Notes: generated by a model not told the origin, from the sequence alone. A DNA stretch of 64,000 nt from Macrosoma leucophasiata (GCA_036365455.1 JAWQUS010000027.1:10930001-10994000); one strand, 5' to 3'; positions 22,890 to 34,310 are shown, counted from the stretch's first letter. A program made the numbers and translations.

Positions 22890-23630
22890 AAGATATAGAT
22901 GTGATCATTTTATCGTATTTTACATTATAATGTAATGCATTGACCCGTAGAGCGACACCCTTGTAGATCACTTGATCTACGACGGCTTATTCTTATTCGA
23001 TGTAATGACTGCTGTACCACTAATTGCGGTAATTCCACGTGGTTACTTATGAATTATGAGTTACGAATGTGACCTTCGTTAACTGCCTCTGTAAATTAGT
23101 AATTGCAAGCAACTACTAACCTGACATCAAACTATCGAGGAGTTAAAGATGTGAATTTTTTCCGTGATCGAAGATTTCCAGTCGTATCCTTGCAAGTTGC
23201 TAATGTGCCTTTTGGACTCAATTAAACATATCTGGCAAAAGAACTCGCGAGTTGTTTCGTGTACATATGTGCAATATGTACGAGAAAATACAGCCATGAG
23301 ATTGTTTACTTATTACAATTTAAATATGTACCTAATGACCCCATGACGAGTCAAACAGTTTTCGAATCGGTAGGGCTGAATAAACCTTGTTACGTATCCC
23401 CAATGTGTAGTCCAAAACACTACTTGCATGAGGCCGCCCGTATCCTTAAGCGAGGACCTGCTTCAAACTACCAAGTTTGAAGGCTCCCATGTGATAAAAT
23501 ATTATATCACAGAATGGAAAAAATAATTTATAATACTTCCCCTCTCTCATCCTCACTTTTAATCCTTAAAAATATGTCTCCCTCAGTTCCATCTTCCATC
23601 AAATTTAAGCGTATTTTCCTTGCATTTCCA
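22890..23630. other. Upstream region of FAAH2
   Basis: The 5' UTR exon and promoter of FAAH2 could lie here or further upstream. Short frames at 23164-23480 lack motifs. I see no TATA and initiator pair I would trust. Confidence 0.35.
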
Positions 23631-23631
23631 G

Positions 23632-23814
23632 GTCACGATGATGAACAGTTGCTTGAGATGGTTCCTCCGCTTTCTGGTGTCACTGCTAGCCATCTTGGTA
23701 CGGCCGCTGACCTACTTTTTGAATCTCAAGAGGAACAGAAAATGTCCACCTCCGAAAAACCCGTTACTCTTTAAATCTGCTACCTCACTCGCAAGGATGA
23801 TCCGAAAGAAGGAG
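23632..23814 (+). CDS. FAAH2: FAAH2 exon with start codon and membrane anchor
   Basis: The exon follows an acceptor ending TTTCCAG at 23631, so at least one upstream non-coding 5' UTR exon must exist; I could not place it. The coding part starts at 23638 with two ATGs in a row and encodes 59 residues: a 20-25 residue hydrophobic stretch, then basic residues and a proline cluster, then the start of the amidase fold. It ends in phase 0 at donor GTGAGA. Confidence 0.88.
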
Positions 23815-26800
23815 GTGAGAATAAAATCAACTTTAATATCCGTTATTTTTTTAATTCAGAAACATACAATATTTATGTAAATATACAAGACAGTAAGACG
23901 CCATAAACTGGTTTGAGTTTTACCGTGTATCAGTGTCATCAACATGATTCTAATAATAATTACCTACAAAATCATATTTAGACTACTACAATGTACACCA
24001 CATTTGTATATAGGCAGAAATTGTTTTAAACTTATAATTGTAGCACAGTCTAAAGAAAACGAACATTTTAATTACCTAGTATGTAGTTACTAGGCGGTAT
24101 ACTTACCTTGACATTTGGGTCTAGCTTATTACGGAAATAAAAAAAATACCTTTTAAATATTATGCTCTAATCTAATATATAAAATTCTCGTGTCACAGTT
24201 TTCGTTGCCATACTCCTCCGAAACGGCTGGACAGATTCTCATGAAATTTTGTGAGCATATTGAGTAGGTCTGAGAATCGGCCAACATATATTTTTCATAA
24301 CATTTTTGGACATTTTTTTTATTTTCTAGGGCGATACGAAGTTAGCCGGGACAGCTAGTTTTATATATAATAAATTAGATTTGTATAATATAAGCAGCGT
24401 ATATCCGGCTCTGCTAAAGCGACAATAATGACAACATGTAGCAAAATATGTTTTTACTTCCTAGACTACGGGTTTAAGATAAGTACCTATAACTAATCAC
24501 GGTACTGGATTGTATGTAGGTAAGTACCTACTTGCACCAACTGATGTCGTGATGTCCAAAAAACAGCCATGTGCGTGTCAGACCACGTGCAAGGTAGCAT
24601 CCTGTTCATCCAAGTTCATTTTATAATTTAGAGTTAGATAATAATATATGGCCCCGTAATAACTGATTTTGACGACCCGGTTAGTCCAGCGGTGTGAGAT
24701 GACCGTTTGATTCGGAGGGTCGCGGGTTCGATCCCTGCACCGGGACAAATATTTGTATGGCCTACAGATATTTGTTTCGGGTCTGGGTGTTTGTGTATGT
24801 GTTGTATGTGTACAACGGCACCCACGACACAGGTTTACACCTACTGTGGGGCTGTGAGTGTAAGCGTATTTTTTTTTAACTATCCCAGAGTCATGACAAC
24901 TTAGGTCTCAGGGGAGGCAACTGCATTTTGACTTCTGGTTTTTGTGTAGAGGCTGTCTTAAGGCTTCAGTCATCACTTATCATCAAAGTGAGCTTCATGC
25001 TTGTTTGCCACCTTCGTGATATAATAAAAAATATATATTATGGAATTTGATATGTTTTTCAGATATCATCAGAAGAAGTAGTGTCCGCCTATATCCAGAG
25101 ATGTAAAGAGGTGAATCCATACCTGAACGCCATTGTGGAACCAAGGTACGACATGGCGTTGAAAGAAGCCAGGTGTATAGACAAGATGATAGCGTCCAAT
25201 GACCGTTCAGAAGAAGAATTGGCAAAGGAATATCCTCTTCTTGGTGTACCGATGACTGTTAAGGAGAGCCTTGCCGTAGAAGGTACTATTAGTTTAGTAG
25301 AGTTTAATAATATATTTTTAATAAGCAATACCTACGATTTTTTTTTATTTAATGGAAGTGGCAAACAATCATGCAGTTCACATTAATATTAAGTGATGAC
25401 TGCAGTCTATAGACATCCACATGAAGACCAAGATCAAAATGCAGATTCTTTACCACTCCTGAGGCCTAAGGTGTTATGCCTCGGTGCCGGAAATTACAGG
25501 GCCGTACATTAATCATCTAATAAGTAGATAATGATTATGATGTCGTAAGTGGAGGAGAATTCTTCCACTAGTGCAGTCAACTGAACAATGGCGGTCAAAC
25601 CATTCCAACAGGGTGATAGTAAATGCAAAAACGGGAGGGGGGGGTGGGCAGCCACGTCTCACGATAAAACTACTGCTACGGCAATCGCCAACCCACATGC
25701 TAAACACATAGAGCAACACCAGAGGGGAGTAGCCATATGCAGGCTTTCCCCTCTGTCAAAGTACAAGCCCAAATGTGGCAATACCTGTCGCCTAGATGTT
25801 TAAATGTGTGAAATTGTTTCTGTAAGTATTTTGTAAAATCAAGGTGTGAGTTTCGTAGTAATAGACGATTTTTGTAGTGTGCGTGTGTGTCGCACGCATT
25901 TCGCCCCGCAAAAAATGACAGACTGTTTATCATCGGTAATAAACGCTATGGCTACTCCCCTCCAATCCGCCGCGGCCGGTGGCCCGTGTTGCTCTATGGC
26001 TAAACATGATAATTATGACATATTGCATTACTGACTATATGGCAATGGCAATTGGCAATTGTTGTACTCATTACTAACTATTAAACCAAATCTAAAACTG
26101 TTACTAAGCCTGAGTTGCACCAAGATATTTGTTAAAGTTATTACAACATTTCATATCCTCTGTTAAAGTTAGAGAAGGATGTGAAATGTTACAATAACTT
26201 TAACTTTAACAAATATCGTGGTGCAACCCAGGCTAAGTCTCGAGCACTTATTGTTAGATTTTTTGTTGTATTGAGATCTGAACTGTGAATAAAGTCCAAC
26301 AACAAAACGTCACTCATAGTTAACCTCACGTTAACCTTTTCTATGGTAATGTCTGCAACGGGTTGATTTATATACTTTGTGTCGCTATTTTAGATTGGAT
26401 TTAATACAATATCATATTAGATAGTTCATTAAATAGTTCAGGGAGTCCTGCTTTTTAAGGCATACCTACTATCGAATTTCACAACATGGGCACTTTAAGT
26501 GGTTGTAATAAATACTAAATTATTGATTTTGAATAGGCAGAGTTCCTTGACTGAAGTTATCACGAGATGTCCCTTTAAGGGTGGGACAACCAGAAAGCAT
26601 AGAGCATTATTACGAGTATATCCCGGTTATTACACACCTCTCGTACCTCTTCTACATTCATCACTCTCTTCATGCATGCATGCCGATTCAGGAGACCCTA
26701 GAGCCTAAATTTGGACAATAAGTTCGGTGGTGGGTGAATTTTTTTTTGGGACGGCTCTATTTCGTCGACTTAGGTCAGTCTTGGCGTTCCTGGACCTCTA

Positions 26801-29800
26801 CAACCAGCAATATTCGCGTTGTATAAGTAGGTATCTGTTTTGGCATTCTATCGTTTCTAAGGCAAACCGTAGTCTATAGCGCACAAAAGTAGGGGCCTCC
26901 TAAACATCTTCCGTTTTCCAAAATCAGTATAATATATAATAATGGTAACCCATTATACGTCCCACTGCAGGGCACGAGTCTCTCCCCTTTTTGGGGGGAG
27001 GCCTGGAGGTTACTCCACCACGCTGCTCCGATGCGGATTGGTGGAGATACCTCCGGGTTAATGGTTAATGGCCAACCCGCTGTCGGATGTTTTCAAACCA
27101 CCCATAAGGCCTCCGACAAAGTTTAACGACTGCTATCTATCGATAGCAACCGGGACCGACGGCTTAACGTGCCCTCCGAATGACGGAAACGCGCATTTTA
27201 ATTTGCCACTAGCGGTCACCCACACATACCCGACCGCGCCCTTAATTCTTAACCGAGTAGATCTCTTACGATCTACACTAGTCGCGGGGCCATGCGTTTT
27301 AAATGCATTTTAAAGTAATATATTCCGTTTATCCATAATTATCCGCCTCGCAAATTGTCAGGAATGAGTCACGATGCCGGCACCGTGCACGCATACCGGA
27401 ACCCGGCCAAGAAGGACGCTGACATCGTGAAACTGGCCCGAGCAGCTGGTGCGATACCCATCGCTGTGACAAACACTCCTCAACTGTGCATGAACTGGGA
27501 GACGTACAATAACGTCACTGGCCTAACAATGAACCCGTACGACCAGAAACGTACAACTGGAGGTTCTTCGGGTGGTGAAGTAAGTTTAATATTTTATTTA
27601 TTTATTTATTTAATTCTTTATTAAACATTGTTCTTACATAAGCATAAACATTTGAATGGACCCTGCACTAAGCTAGGCTTGTATCGCAGTGGTCCTTAAT
27701 ATTTCCATTAAAGATAACAACAAGACAAAAGTTCGGTAATTTGAAAAAAAAAAAAAATGATCACACGCAGTATTTGCAAATCGTTTGTTGGCTCATTTCG
27801 GTTTCCAGTAGCATAATAGTCAGTTTCGGATTGGTAGATTGATGAGAGATAGTCATCACGTGTTTGGGTAACACATTTCATTTTCTCTTGATGTGAAAAG
27901 GGATGCAAAACTTGCTCGGAATTATTTTTCTATTCCGTTAGTAATTATTGCGAAGTTTGGGAACCTTTAACTGCTTACATATAAAAGACAAAATGATAGT
28001 ATCAGTAGATACTGTGATGGGTCAGTCACTACTGAACCACATCGAGTTTGATAAAGTGAGTTCTACTCACTTTATCAAACTCGATGTAGTTGACCCCACT
28101 TGATATGGTTTTGTTATAAGGGAATAATTTTATAGGTCACTTTTCTATCCACACAGAGCAAATAAAATTTAACAAAAACTTTTTTTAAACGTACATTTCA
28201 ACGAATCTTATGGAAATACCTAGTGTTAATTTTTACCTAATATACGTAATTTATTTTAAAAGTTGTCTTATTTTTCAGTCAGCCTTAATATCATCAGCAG
28301 CTTCGATTATGGGCGTGGGATCCGACATAGCTGGTTCTCTTCGACTGCCTCCCATGTTCACGGGCATATTCGGCCACAAACCTACACCAAGACTTTTATC
28401 TATTGAAGGTAACGTAGATATACGTATGTAATTACCTAAGACGTCACTCCTACTCTACGACTAGAACAAGATATCTGTAACTTAACTTTTTTTTGTTATA
28501 GAAATGGCAAACAAACATACTGTTAACATTGATGGCCAGGGTATCGTAGCCGGTAAACATTTAAATAAAACCCAGAGATTTCAATGTAAATGATGCTTCA
28601 GAACACGATAATACTGAACACTACCTTATTGGTACATATTTAAGTAGATTAGGTAATACAGTGTTGCCTATGCTCTTGAGTTCTGTCACTGAAGCTCTAC
28701 CACCAGTAAAAGCTTAGTAGATTAAACAAGAATCTTCCTATGAGGAATTAGAACTAAGTAGTAATAAGTCTCGTAGATTGCACTTACTGCTTAAATCTCT
28801 AGTAAATCGTCAAGAAGAATGGAACTTACATTACGTACTTACATTATGGGGTGTGGAATACCCGATACCACGTCACACGTCTCCTGCCTTTTCTTGTAGG
28901 TGCCCGATATGAAAAGATAAAAATGTATGGACTCGTTATAACTGACATAGAGATGAAAGAACTTCCTTGGAGGTGGCAATATATCTACATTTTCATCTCC
29001 AGTTTTTGTGTCCATGTTTATAGGCTGCAGTCGTCATTTACCATCCATATACCATGCATGCTTGTTTGACATCATGATTAAATACATCTAAAAATTATAT
29101 ATTTATAAACCTATAAAACACATTTCTGACGGATATCAACTTGAAATAAAAGACAATATCAAGCCAGTATTCTCCGCAAGAGTAGGCAGGGGTAAATGTA
29201 TGAATTCATGCAAAGGTACATCATCTAATACACGTTTTGCGAGTTAAACTTTTTGAATTCCGTGTAATATGTAGCCAAGCACACTGAAAATATTACTCCG
29301 AGGGTACAACTAACTATTTTTATGTCAAGAAGTGGCAATCAAGCATATCTACAGCAAGTAGGTAATAGTGTGACCCCCGTACATCTACATGAAACCAGAG
29401 ATGTAGATGTTGCAGGAATGTAGATGCGTTGCCAGGCCTTAGGTATTATGGTACCTCTGTGCCAGAAATAACCAACTGACCGGAATACGATAGCACTGAG
29501 CACGATACTATTTAGCGGCAAGTAGATTAGGTAATGCGGTGATGCCTACGCCCGTGAGCTCCGACACCGGATCTCTACCACCTGTAGATATTATAGTCTT
29601 ACCCTACAGTGTTGCTTATCTCCCTTTTATCTCTTTCTATCTTCCGTCAATTGACAATGCGACTGACAAAGACAAAGCACATTACATAATATATTAATCT
29701 TTTTTAAAACATATTGCAGGACATCTGCCTGATAGTCTTGATACTGAATATGAAGAGTATTTCGCTGTCGGGCCCATTGCTCGTTATGCTGAAGATTTGA

Positions 29801-32524
29801 CTTTACTTCTGAAAGTTTTGAAGCAACCGAATGGACCTGACGTGCCTTTGGACAAACCGGTAAAAAATATTATTGTGACAATAATTTTACTACGATTCAG
29901 TATCGCCAATCGATTATGGCATACTTCCCTAACGACACGCAACTTTGTTGTGGGCATCTTTAGGGAAGGCTGTGGACTTCTATCAGCTGAAGTGCTGATT
30001 CAACATCTAAAACCACAGAACAGAAAAATCTAAAAAACTGTTCTGTGTCTAAAACAGAAATGTGAAAGTTTCTTTGTCTGGATGTTTGCCGGTCAATCAC
30101 GCCGTAACTTCTGAACGGATTTTGATGAAATTTGTTATACAGATAGGGTATTAGCTGACTTAGATTTTTTACTTTTTATCCCGAAAAAATGTTCCTATGG
30201 GATGTCATGGGATGATTTGATGAGGTTCCACAGGTTACGCGAAAAGCGACATACACGCGGGCGGAGCCGCGGGCAATAGCTAGTACAACATACATTTATA
30301 AATTGCCATTATCTAAAATTTTGTTTCATTTGTTTACTATAGTATTAACGCGTATGAAGTAAAAAGACAAATAATTTGCGATTTTTTAATATTTTTTAGG
30401 GTTCCGTAGTAAACAAGGAACCCTTATAGTTTCGCCATGTCCGTCTGTCTGTCAGTCCGTCCGCGGTTTAGCGCAAAAACTGTTAGTACTAGAGACTTGC
30501 AATTTGGCACAAGTATACACCTTAATCACGCCGACGAAGTGGTAGAATAAAAACCCCTACTAGTAACGCGCGGATATTTTTTTAGGGTTCCGTACCTTAA
30601 AAGGAAAAAAGGAACCCTTATATTTATTTTCGATTTTCATATAGTATGGGGTATTGTTGGATAGGTCTTTTAAAAATATAATGGGTGTACGAACATCATT
30701 TTTCGATTTAGTTAACTGTTCGTGACTTATTAAGCTTGAAGTGCAAATTTTCGTTAGAGTCAAGTGTTACCGTTCTTCTCAGTCATTTTATGATGTCTTA
30801 TTCGACTTTTTTGCTGATTTAATTATGTAAGGTCTAATCATTAAAATCTTTCAAATATTTTTTTTTCGTTTAATATAACAATCAAACCGAAAATTTTACA
30901 TCCGTAGTTCGGATCGTTTGAAATAAATTTCAAACTTTCTTTTTTTTCAGGTTGATTTGAAAAGACTCAAATTCTATTATATGGAAGGTGATGGCAGTAA
31001 TGTTACAAACAAGATAGGACCAGATGTAAAGAAAGCTATGCTGAAGGCTAGAGAATACATACAAACTACGTACAACACTCAAGTTGAAGAGGTTACGCAT
31101 ACTGATTATTTTATATACCATCGAATAAGTTGAGAAGGCAGTAAACTTGAAAAACAAATTCGATAAATTGTACCTATCCCAATGCTATCCCATCTAAGTT
31201 TAACGTAGTTTTACGTGTTCGGTGAGGCATGCTTATCTAGTTAAAACTTCACGTCTATCACCCTTTCAGGAGTAAGCAAGTGTAAATGCATGTATTCAAG
31301 CATACAAATTACATATGCAAACAAACTCGATTCGCCAGTAATTTTTTTCCTACGTAACAGGTGACGAGCCTTTTGACATCTTCAGGCAAATTACCAAACT
31401 CGGGGGCGACATCGGGTAACTTCCAAAAAATTGATACCTACCCCCCATTAGCACTTACCTCACCGACCCGGGGATCAAACCAAGGAGGCAGTTGTCTAGG
31501 CTAGACTACTGACGCAGTTTATTATTTTATAAAATTTTATGAACTGTTATTGAGCTAATTTTAATTTTTGATGTTTAGTAAACCTTTGCATTGACCTATA
31601 TAACAATTTCTATGTTACAGCTAAAAATAAAAAACGTTGAACACATGTGGGAAATCAGTGTTAGAGTTCTATTCAACATTCGACATGTACGAAACATATA
31701 CACAGATCCAGAGAAAAGGGAAGAGCTTATATCGATGTGGCCTGAAGTCGTGAAGAAATTACTGGGCTTCTCAAATCACAACTTTACATGTGTAGCTTAC
31801 GGACCAGTACAAAAATTCTTCGATGTTTTACCAAAGAGTTATTATAACAAACTTTTAAAAGTTTTTGAAGAAATAAAATGTAGTTTCAATGTAAGTAGCA
31901 TGGATGTTTTTAAGTGAACAAACATACGAAATATCTCTGATACAGGCCAGCGTTTGAAGATTTCATGTATGCTGGCGTAAATTCCTATTGTGTATTAACA
32001 ACCTATGCAGTTCTAGAAACTCAACCCAAATCAGATTAAAGAACCGTTATACTTAAAAACTCAATGTTCTTGACACATAGATTATGTACCTACTCTTTAA
32101 ATAATATGCCAAATGTATGTCCGTGTCCTTTAAACCTACTATTCTATACTTACTCATAAATAATTGTGCAGCTAATATTAAATGTACCTCATTATTAATA
32201 TCAAACTTAAACTTTTTACAGAACGCTTTATCAGACGACGCAGTATTATTATATCCAACATTCCCGTATCCAGCCGACTTGCACTACCGAATTTACTACA
32301 AGTTCTTGAATTGTGGATACCTGACGATATTCAACGCCTTAGGACTCCCAGTAACAGCATGTCCTATAGGTTTAACCAACGACGGATTGCCAGTTGGTAT
32401 ACAAATTGTTGCTAACAAATGCAATGATCACCTAACAATAGCTGTAGCTAAGGAATTTGAAAAGGCTTTCGGTGGTTGGATACCACCAAATAAAGAAACA
32501 TTTAGCAGTATAGAAACCGCCTAA
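23638..32524 (+). CDS. FAAH2: FAAH2-type membrane amidase, 8 coding exons, complete
   Basis: Joined coding exons are 23638-23814, 25063-25282, 27362-27579, 28279-28408, 29720-29859, 30951-31091, 31621-31890 and 32222-32524. All introns are GT-AG, the phases match, and the sum is 1599 nt (532 residues plus stop), close to the usual FAAH2 length. The enzyme is an amidase-signature serine hydrolase expected to cleave fatty acid amides at membranes. The N terminus (residues 1-30) is a hydrophobic anchor followed by a basic, proline-rich linker. The catalytic triad is visible: Lys126 in TVKES, Ser201 in GGSSGGE and Ser225 in SDIAGSLR. The spacings of 75 and 24 residues equal those of mammalian FAAH (Lys142, Ser217, Ser241). 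The C terminus has the family's FNALGLPVTACP and GLPVGIQ blocks. Ala223 stands where FAAH has an oxyanion-hole glycine. A second ATG at 23641 could also serve as start. Orthology within the insect FAAH2 group cannot be settled by eye. Confidence 0.93.
24165..24365 (+). repeat. Family L repeat in FAAH2 intron 1
   Basis: ATATATAAAATTCTCGTGTC, CCGAAACGGCTGGACAGATT and GCCGGGACAGCTAGTTTTAT. A related tail (GCGATACAAAGTTCGTCGGG) is at 52319-52350. Confidence 0.65.
24671..24880 (+). mobile_element. Family C SINE in FAAH2 intron 1
   Basis: Almost identical to 20594-20812, with box B GGGTTCGATCCCTGC, which suggests recent copying. Confidence 0.87.
24893..25030 (+). mobile_element. Family A 3' half in FAAH2 intron 1
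   Basis: TTAGGTCTCAGGGGAGGCAA to CATGCTTGTTTGCCACCTTC; it ends about 35 bp before the exon 2 acceptor. Confidence 0.75.
25063..25282 (+). CDS. FAAH2: FAAH2 exon with catalytic lysine
   Basis: The acceptor is TTTTTCAG and the donor GTACTA. It encodes residues 60-132 plus one base of codon 133. The family block VPMTVKES holds the presumed general base Lys126. The segment EVVSAYIQRCKEVNPYLNAI is the conserved helix of amidase-signature enzymes. Confidence 0.93.
25338..25572 (-). mobile_element. Family A element in FAAH2 intron 2
   Basis: The tail half is well preserved; the 5' half is shortened after CAGGGCCGTACATTA. Confidence 0.82.
25678..26010. mobile_element. Fold-back element in FAAH2 intron 2
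   Basis: Left words CATGCTAAACACATAGAGCA and GGGGAGTAGCCATA pair with right words TATGGCTACTCCCC and GTGTTGCTCTATGGCTAAAC. GTGTGCGTGTGTGTCG lies in the middle. Borders are approximate. Confidence 0.55.
26104..26236. mobile_element. Hairpin MITE, type I, in FAAH2 intron 2
   Basis: Ends AGCCTGAGTTGCACCAAGAT and the complementary ATC-TGGTGCAACCCAGGCT; one inner arm is shortened compared with the copy at 21263-21415. Confidence 0.75.
26936..27305 (+). repeat. Family B repeat in FAAH2 intron 2
   Basis: Best copy: AATGGTAACCCATTATACGT at the start, ACTCCACCACGCTGCTCC, ACTGCTATCTATCGATAGCA, and GTCGCGGGGCCATGCGTTTT at the end. It lies 57 bp before an exon. The family has no coding frame; class unknown. 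Confidence 0.8.
27362..27579 (+). CDS. FAAH2: FAAH2 exon with cis-serine (GGSSGGE)
   Basis: The acceptor is TTGTCAG and the donor GTAAGT. It encodes residues 133-205, ending exactly on the amidase signature GGSSGGE with the bridging Ser201. The upstream AGAIPIAVTNTPQLCMNWE matches the family's substrate-channel segment. The neighbouring intron DNA just upstream is a family B repeat. Confidence 0.95.
28039..28087. repeat. Perfect 23-bp-arm hairpin in FAAH2 intron 3
   Basis: Arms ACATCGAGTTTGATAAAGTG-AGT and the exact complement are separated by three bases (TCT). Confidence 0.9.
28279..28408 (+). CDS. FAAH2: FAAH2 exon with nucleophile serine
   Basis: The acceptor is TTTTTCAG and the donor GTAACG. 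It encodes residues 206-248 plus one base. The block GVGSDIAGSLRLP contains the nucleophile Ser225, and IFGHKPTP is the following family motif. Ala223 replaces the glycine usual in mammalian FAAH and FAAH2. Confidence 0.95.
28490..28712 (-). mobile_element. Family A element, worn, in FAAH2 intron 4
   Basis: AATGGCAAACAAACATACTG to GCTCTACCACCAGTAAA, with the middle partly deleted. Confidence 0.75.
28955..29090 (+). mobile_element. Family A 3' half in FAAH2 intron 4
   Basis: Only the part from the GGTGGCAATATATCTACATT region to CATGCTTGTTTGACATC is kept. Confidence 0.68.
29178..29222 (-). mobile_element. Family D SINE tail fragment
   Basis: GAGTAGGCAGGGGTAAATGT and GAATTCATGCA match the family tail region only. 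Confidence 0.4.
29325..29592 (-). mobile_element. Family A element in FAAH2 intron 4
   Basis: GTGGCAATCAAGCATATCTA to TCTCTACCACCTGTA; the middle has a small duplication with two GTAGATG words. Confidence 0.78.
29600..29695. mobile_element. Type K MITE remnant in FAAH2 intron 4
   Basis: The core GTGTTGCTTATCTCCCTTTT and TTGACAATGCGACTGACAAA match the middle of type K; the ends are lost. Confidence 0.6.
29720..29859 (+). CDS. FAAH2: FAAH2 exon 5
   Basis: The acceptor is ATTGCAG and the donor GTAAAA. It encodes 46 full codons after the split glycine. The block VGPIARYAEDLTLLLKVL corresponds to the GPMCRYAEDL segment of FAAH2 proteins. Phase 0 at the 3' end. Confidence 0.92.
30046..30292 (+). 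repeat. Family F repeat in FAAH2 intron 5
   Basis: ACAGAAATGTGAAAGTTTCT, AACGGATTTTGATGAAATTT and CGCGGGCGGAGCCGCGGGCA. Confidence 0.72.
30397..30766 (+). repeat. Family H repeat in FAAH2 intron 5
   Basis: AGGGTTCCGTAGTAAACAAG to AATTTTCGTTAGAGTCAAGT. The inverted counterpart is 42715-43075. Confidence 0.75.
30951..31091 (+). CDS. FAAH2: FAAH2 exon 6
   Basis: The exon follows a strong polypyrimidine tract and CAG at 30948-30950. It encodes 47 codons beginning VDLKRLKFYYMEGDG, which matches the KFYWMEHDG segment of human FAAH2. The donor GTTACG at 31092 is weaker than the others; it is chosen because it keeps frame with the next exon. Confidence 0.85.
31245..31500 (-). mobile_element. Family D SINE, old copy, in FAAH2 intron 6
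   Basis: The tail side TTCACGTCTATCACCCTTTC and the body GGTGACGAGCCTTTTGACAT match the family with many changes; the box B side is partly replaced. Confidence 0.65.
31621..31890 (+). CDS. FAAH2: FAAH2 exon 7, divergent helical region
   Basis: The acceptor is TATGTTACAG and the donor GTAAGT; 90 codons, phase 0 at both ends. This is the least conserved part of FAAH2 proteins (membrane-cap and substrate-entry region), so it is supported mainly by the open frame, splice sites and position. Confidence 0.85.
32222..32524 (+). CDS. FAAH2: FAAH2 last coding exon and stop
   Basis: The acceptor is TTTTACAG. The 100 residues include LLYPTFPYPA, FNALGLPVTACP and GLPVGIQIVAN, which are C-terminal amidase blocks, then AKEFEKAFGGW near the end. 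TAA stop at 32522. The gap to the next gene upstream region is about 2.2 kb. Confidence 0.95.
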   Translation, partial: NALSDDAVLLYPTFPYPADLHYRIYYKFLNCGYLTIFNALGLPVTACPIGLTNDGLPVGIQIVANKCNDHLTIAVAKEFEKAFGGWIPPNKETFSSIETA

Positions 32525-32637
32525 TTATCTATTGTAAATATTAGCGTCACATTACAGGGTAATGAAGATGTGTAAATATTATTATTGTATATTGTAAGGT
32601 TGTATATAATATTGTTACTCTAAGAAACAGGAGTTCG

Positions 32638-32643
32638 AATAAA
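32638..32643 (+). terminator. Poly(A) signal of the FAAH2 gene
   Basis: AATAAA lies 114 bp after the stop codon and is followed about 20 bp later by a GT-rich stretch, as in a normal cleavage site. Confidence 0.7.
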
Positions 32644-33239
32644 ATTGTTTGGAGTTTTACATACTTAGTTTGTTTTTTCTTGTTTTTTCTAACAAACAGT
32701 GTCGCGAAGCTCGATGTTATCAATCTGAGCAGTACCAGAGAATATGTAATATGACTAATATGGCAGTGCTTAGCCTAAGTAGTAAGTATCTGAATATTTG
32801 TCGCATTTGGATGGGACTTAGATGATTTTGGAAGTGTCTTAAGCTCCCCCTTGGATCCGCCAGTGTTTCGGAATAATCATTTGGATTGTCCTTATAGTCT
32901 GGTAAAATTGGACAATCTGTTGATAACAAAAAAAAATGAGATATTACATTTACCCTTCTGTGGTCGAGTAAAAAGCAAAAAACTTAGATGTTATACCTAA
33001 AATAGTCTACCATTCATTCTATGTCTAGGCTTAACGTCCCGAATGAAGGTTAATCCTCATGTCTAGGACAAGCACACGACATTGTGCGGTGGAAACTATT
33101 ACAATGTTACTATAAGGTTTCTTTGCAGTTATATACTTACATCGATAGGTACTTTAAATCACTAAGGTCAGAGTCAGTAGACAATCGAATAGTACAAGTC
33201 GAATATAATTACATTTTTAAATGTAATTTACATTTATTA

Positions 33240-33579
33240 TTTTTTTTTAATGTAATAAAGGTGGCAAACAAGCGTGCAGTTCACATTAATGTTAAGTGGT
33301 GACTGCAGCCTATAAACACCCACACAAAGAGCAGTGGTTAAAATGCAGATGTGTTGCCACCACGAAGACCTTTGTTGTTATGACCACAGATCACTATACT
33401 AGGTTATGACACTTATGACATATGTCTGTGACAGTTATTACGAGGCCATATACCTATTACCATCTAACCGGAACACGATAGAATTTAACACTACCAATTG
33501 GCTGCAAATAGATTAGATTAGTCCATGCAGTGGTGCCTACACCCTTAAGCTCCTACACTGCAACTCTACCACCAGTAAA
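33240..33579 (-). mobile_element. Family A element with insertion
   Basis: Full span from poly(T) to CTCTACCACCAGTAA; about 40 bp of extra sequence lies near 33380-33420. Confidence 0.82.
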
Positions 33580-33628
33580 ATTCAAAATTCTGTAGTTATT
33601 ACGGAAAATCACACTTTTTTCTAGGTTT

Positions 33629-33715
33629 CTACTGGTGGTACAGTCCCAGTGCAGCAGCTCGAGGGCGTAGGCATCACCGTATTACCTACCTAATCTATCT
33701 GCCTTTGTCAAACTG
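33629..33715 (+). mobile_element. Family A 5' fragment
   Basis: ACTGGTGGTACAGTCCCAGT to TATCTGCC; it lies head to head with 33240-33579. Confidence 0.7.
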
Positions 33716-34108
33716 TCACGTCTGATCGTCTCTCGAGAGTTCTAGAATCGTTTTAAATATGTATTATCTATTTATTAAGTACCTAGGTATACTAGCACAA
33801 AAACCAGAGGTCAAAACACAGACGACGCTACGGTCCCTAGTCCTTGCGAGCAATCGTTCATAGATAACGTCACTGTCCATGAGATAGCATCGCGCTTATA
33901 GGTTATACGATACCTACTACAACTTGCACATATTGAGTGGGCCTTCGCAAATTTTTGCATGTCAATGCAGACATTTTACATAATAAATTTTATAAACGGG
34001 TACAGCGTACGTGAATTGTTGTGGATGATAGTTATATATAACATCACCGACCATAGCCGTCCACCGACCATTGACATTTTTAATAATGGACATGCAATGC
34101 ATGCAATT

Positions 34109-34310
34109 GGAGTTTTGGCGGGAATTTGAAGAAGGCGTGTGGTGCTCTTATTTCATTTAATTTTCTTGGCTTTTCTTTTTGAGTTACATTAGATAAAGTT
34201 GGTGGAATTTGTTTGATATAGGTTTATTACAGTGTCCATGTAGTGAAATAGATAAACAATGCGAAAACACGGGCTTTTAGGTTACCTCCAAAAGTCATTG
34301 TAAATGTTTT
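34109..34310 (+). repeat. Inverted repeat copy 1 with E2F-like site
   Basis: About 200 bp match the reverse of 50988-51197 at roughly three quarters of positions by eye. TTTGGCGGGAA (34114-34124) fits the E2F/DP consensus. GTTTGATATAGGTTTATTAC and GCGAAAACACG are other strongly kept words. No common open frame. Confidence 0.7.
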
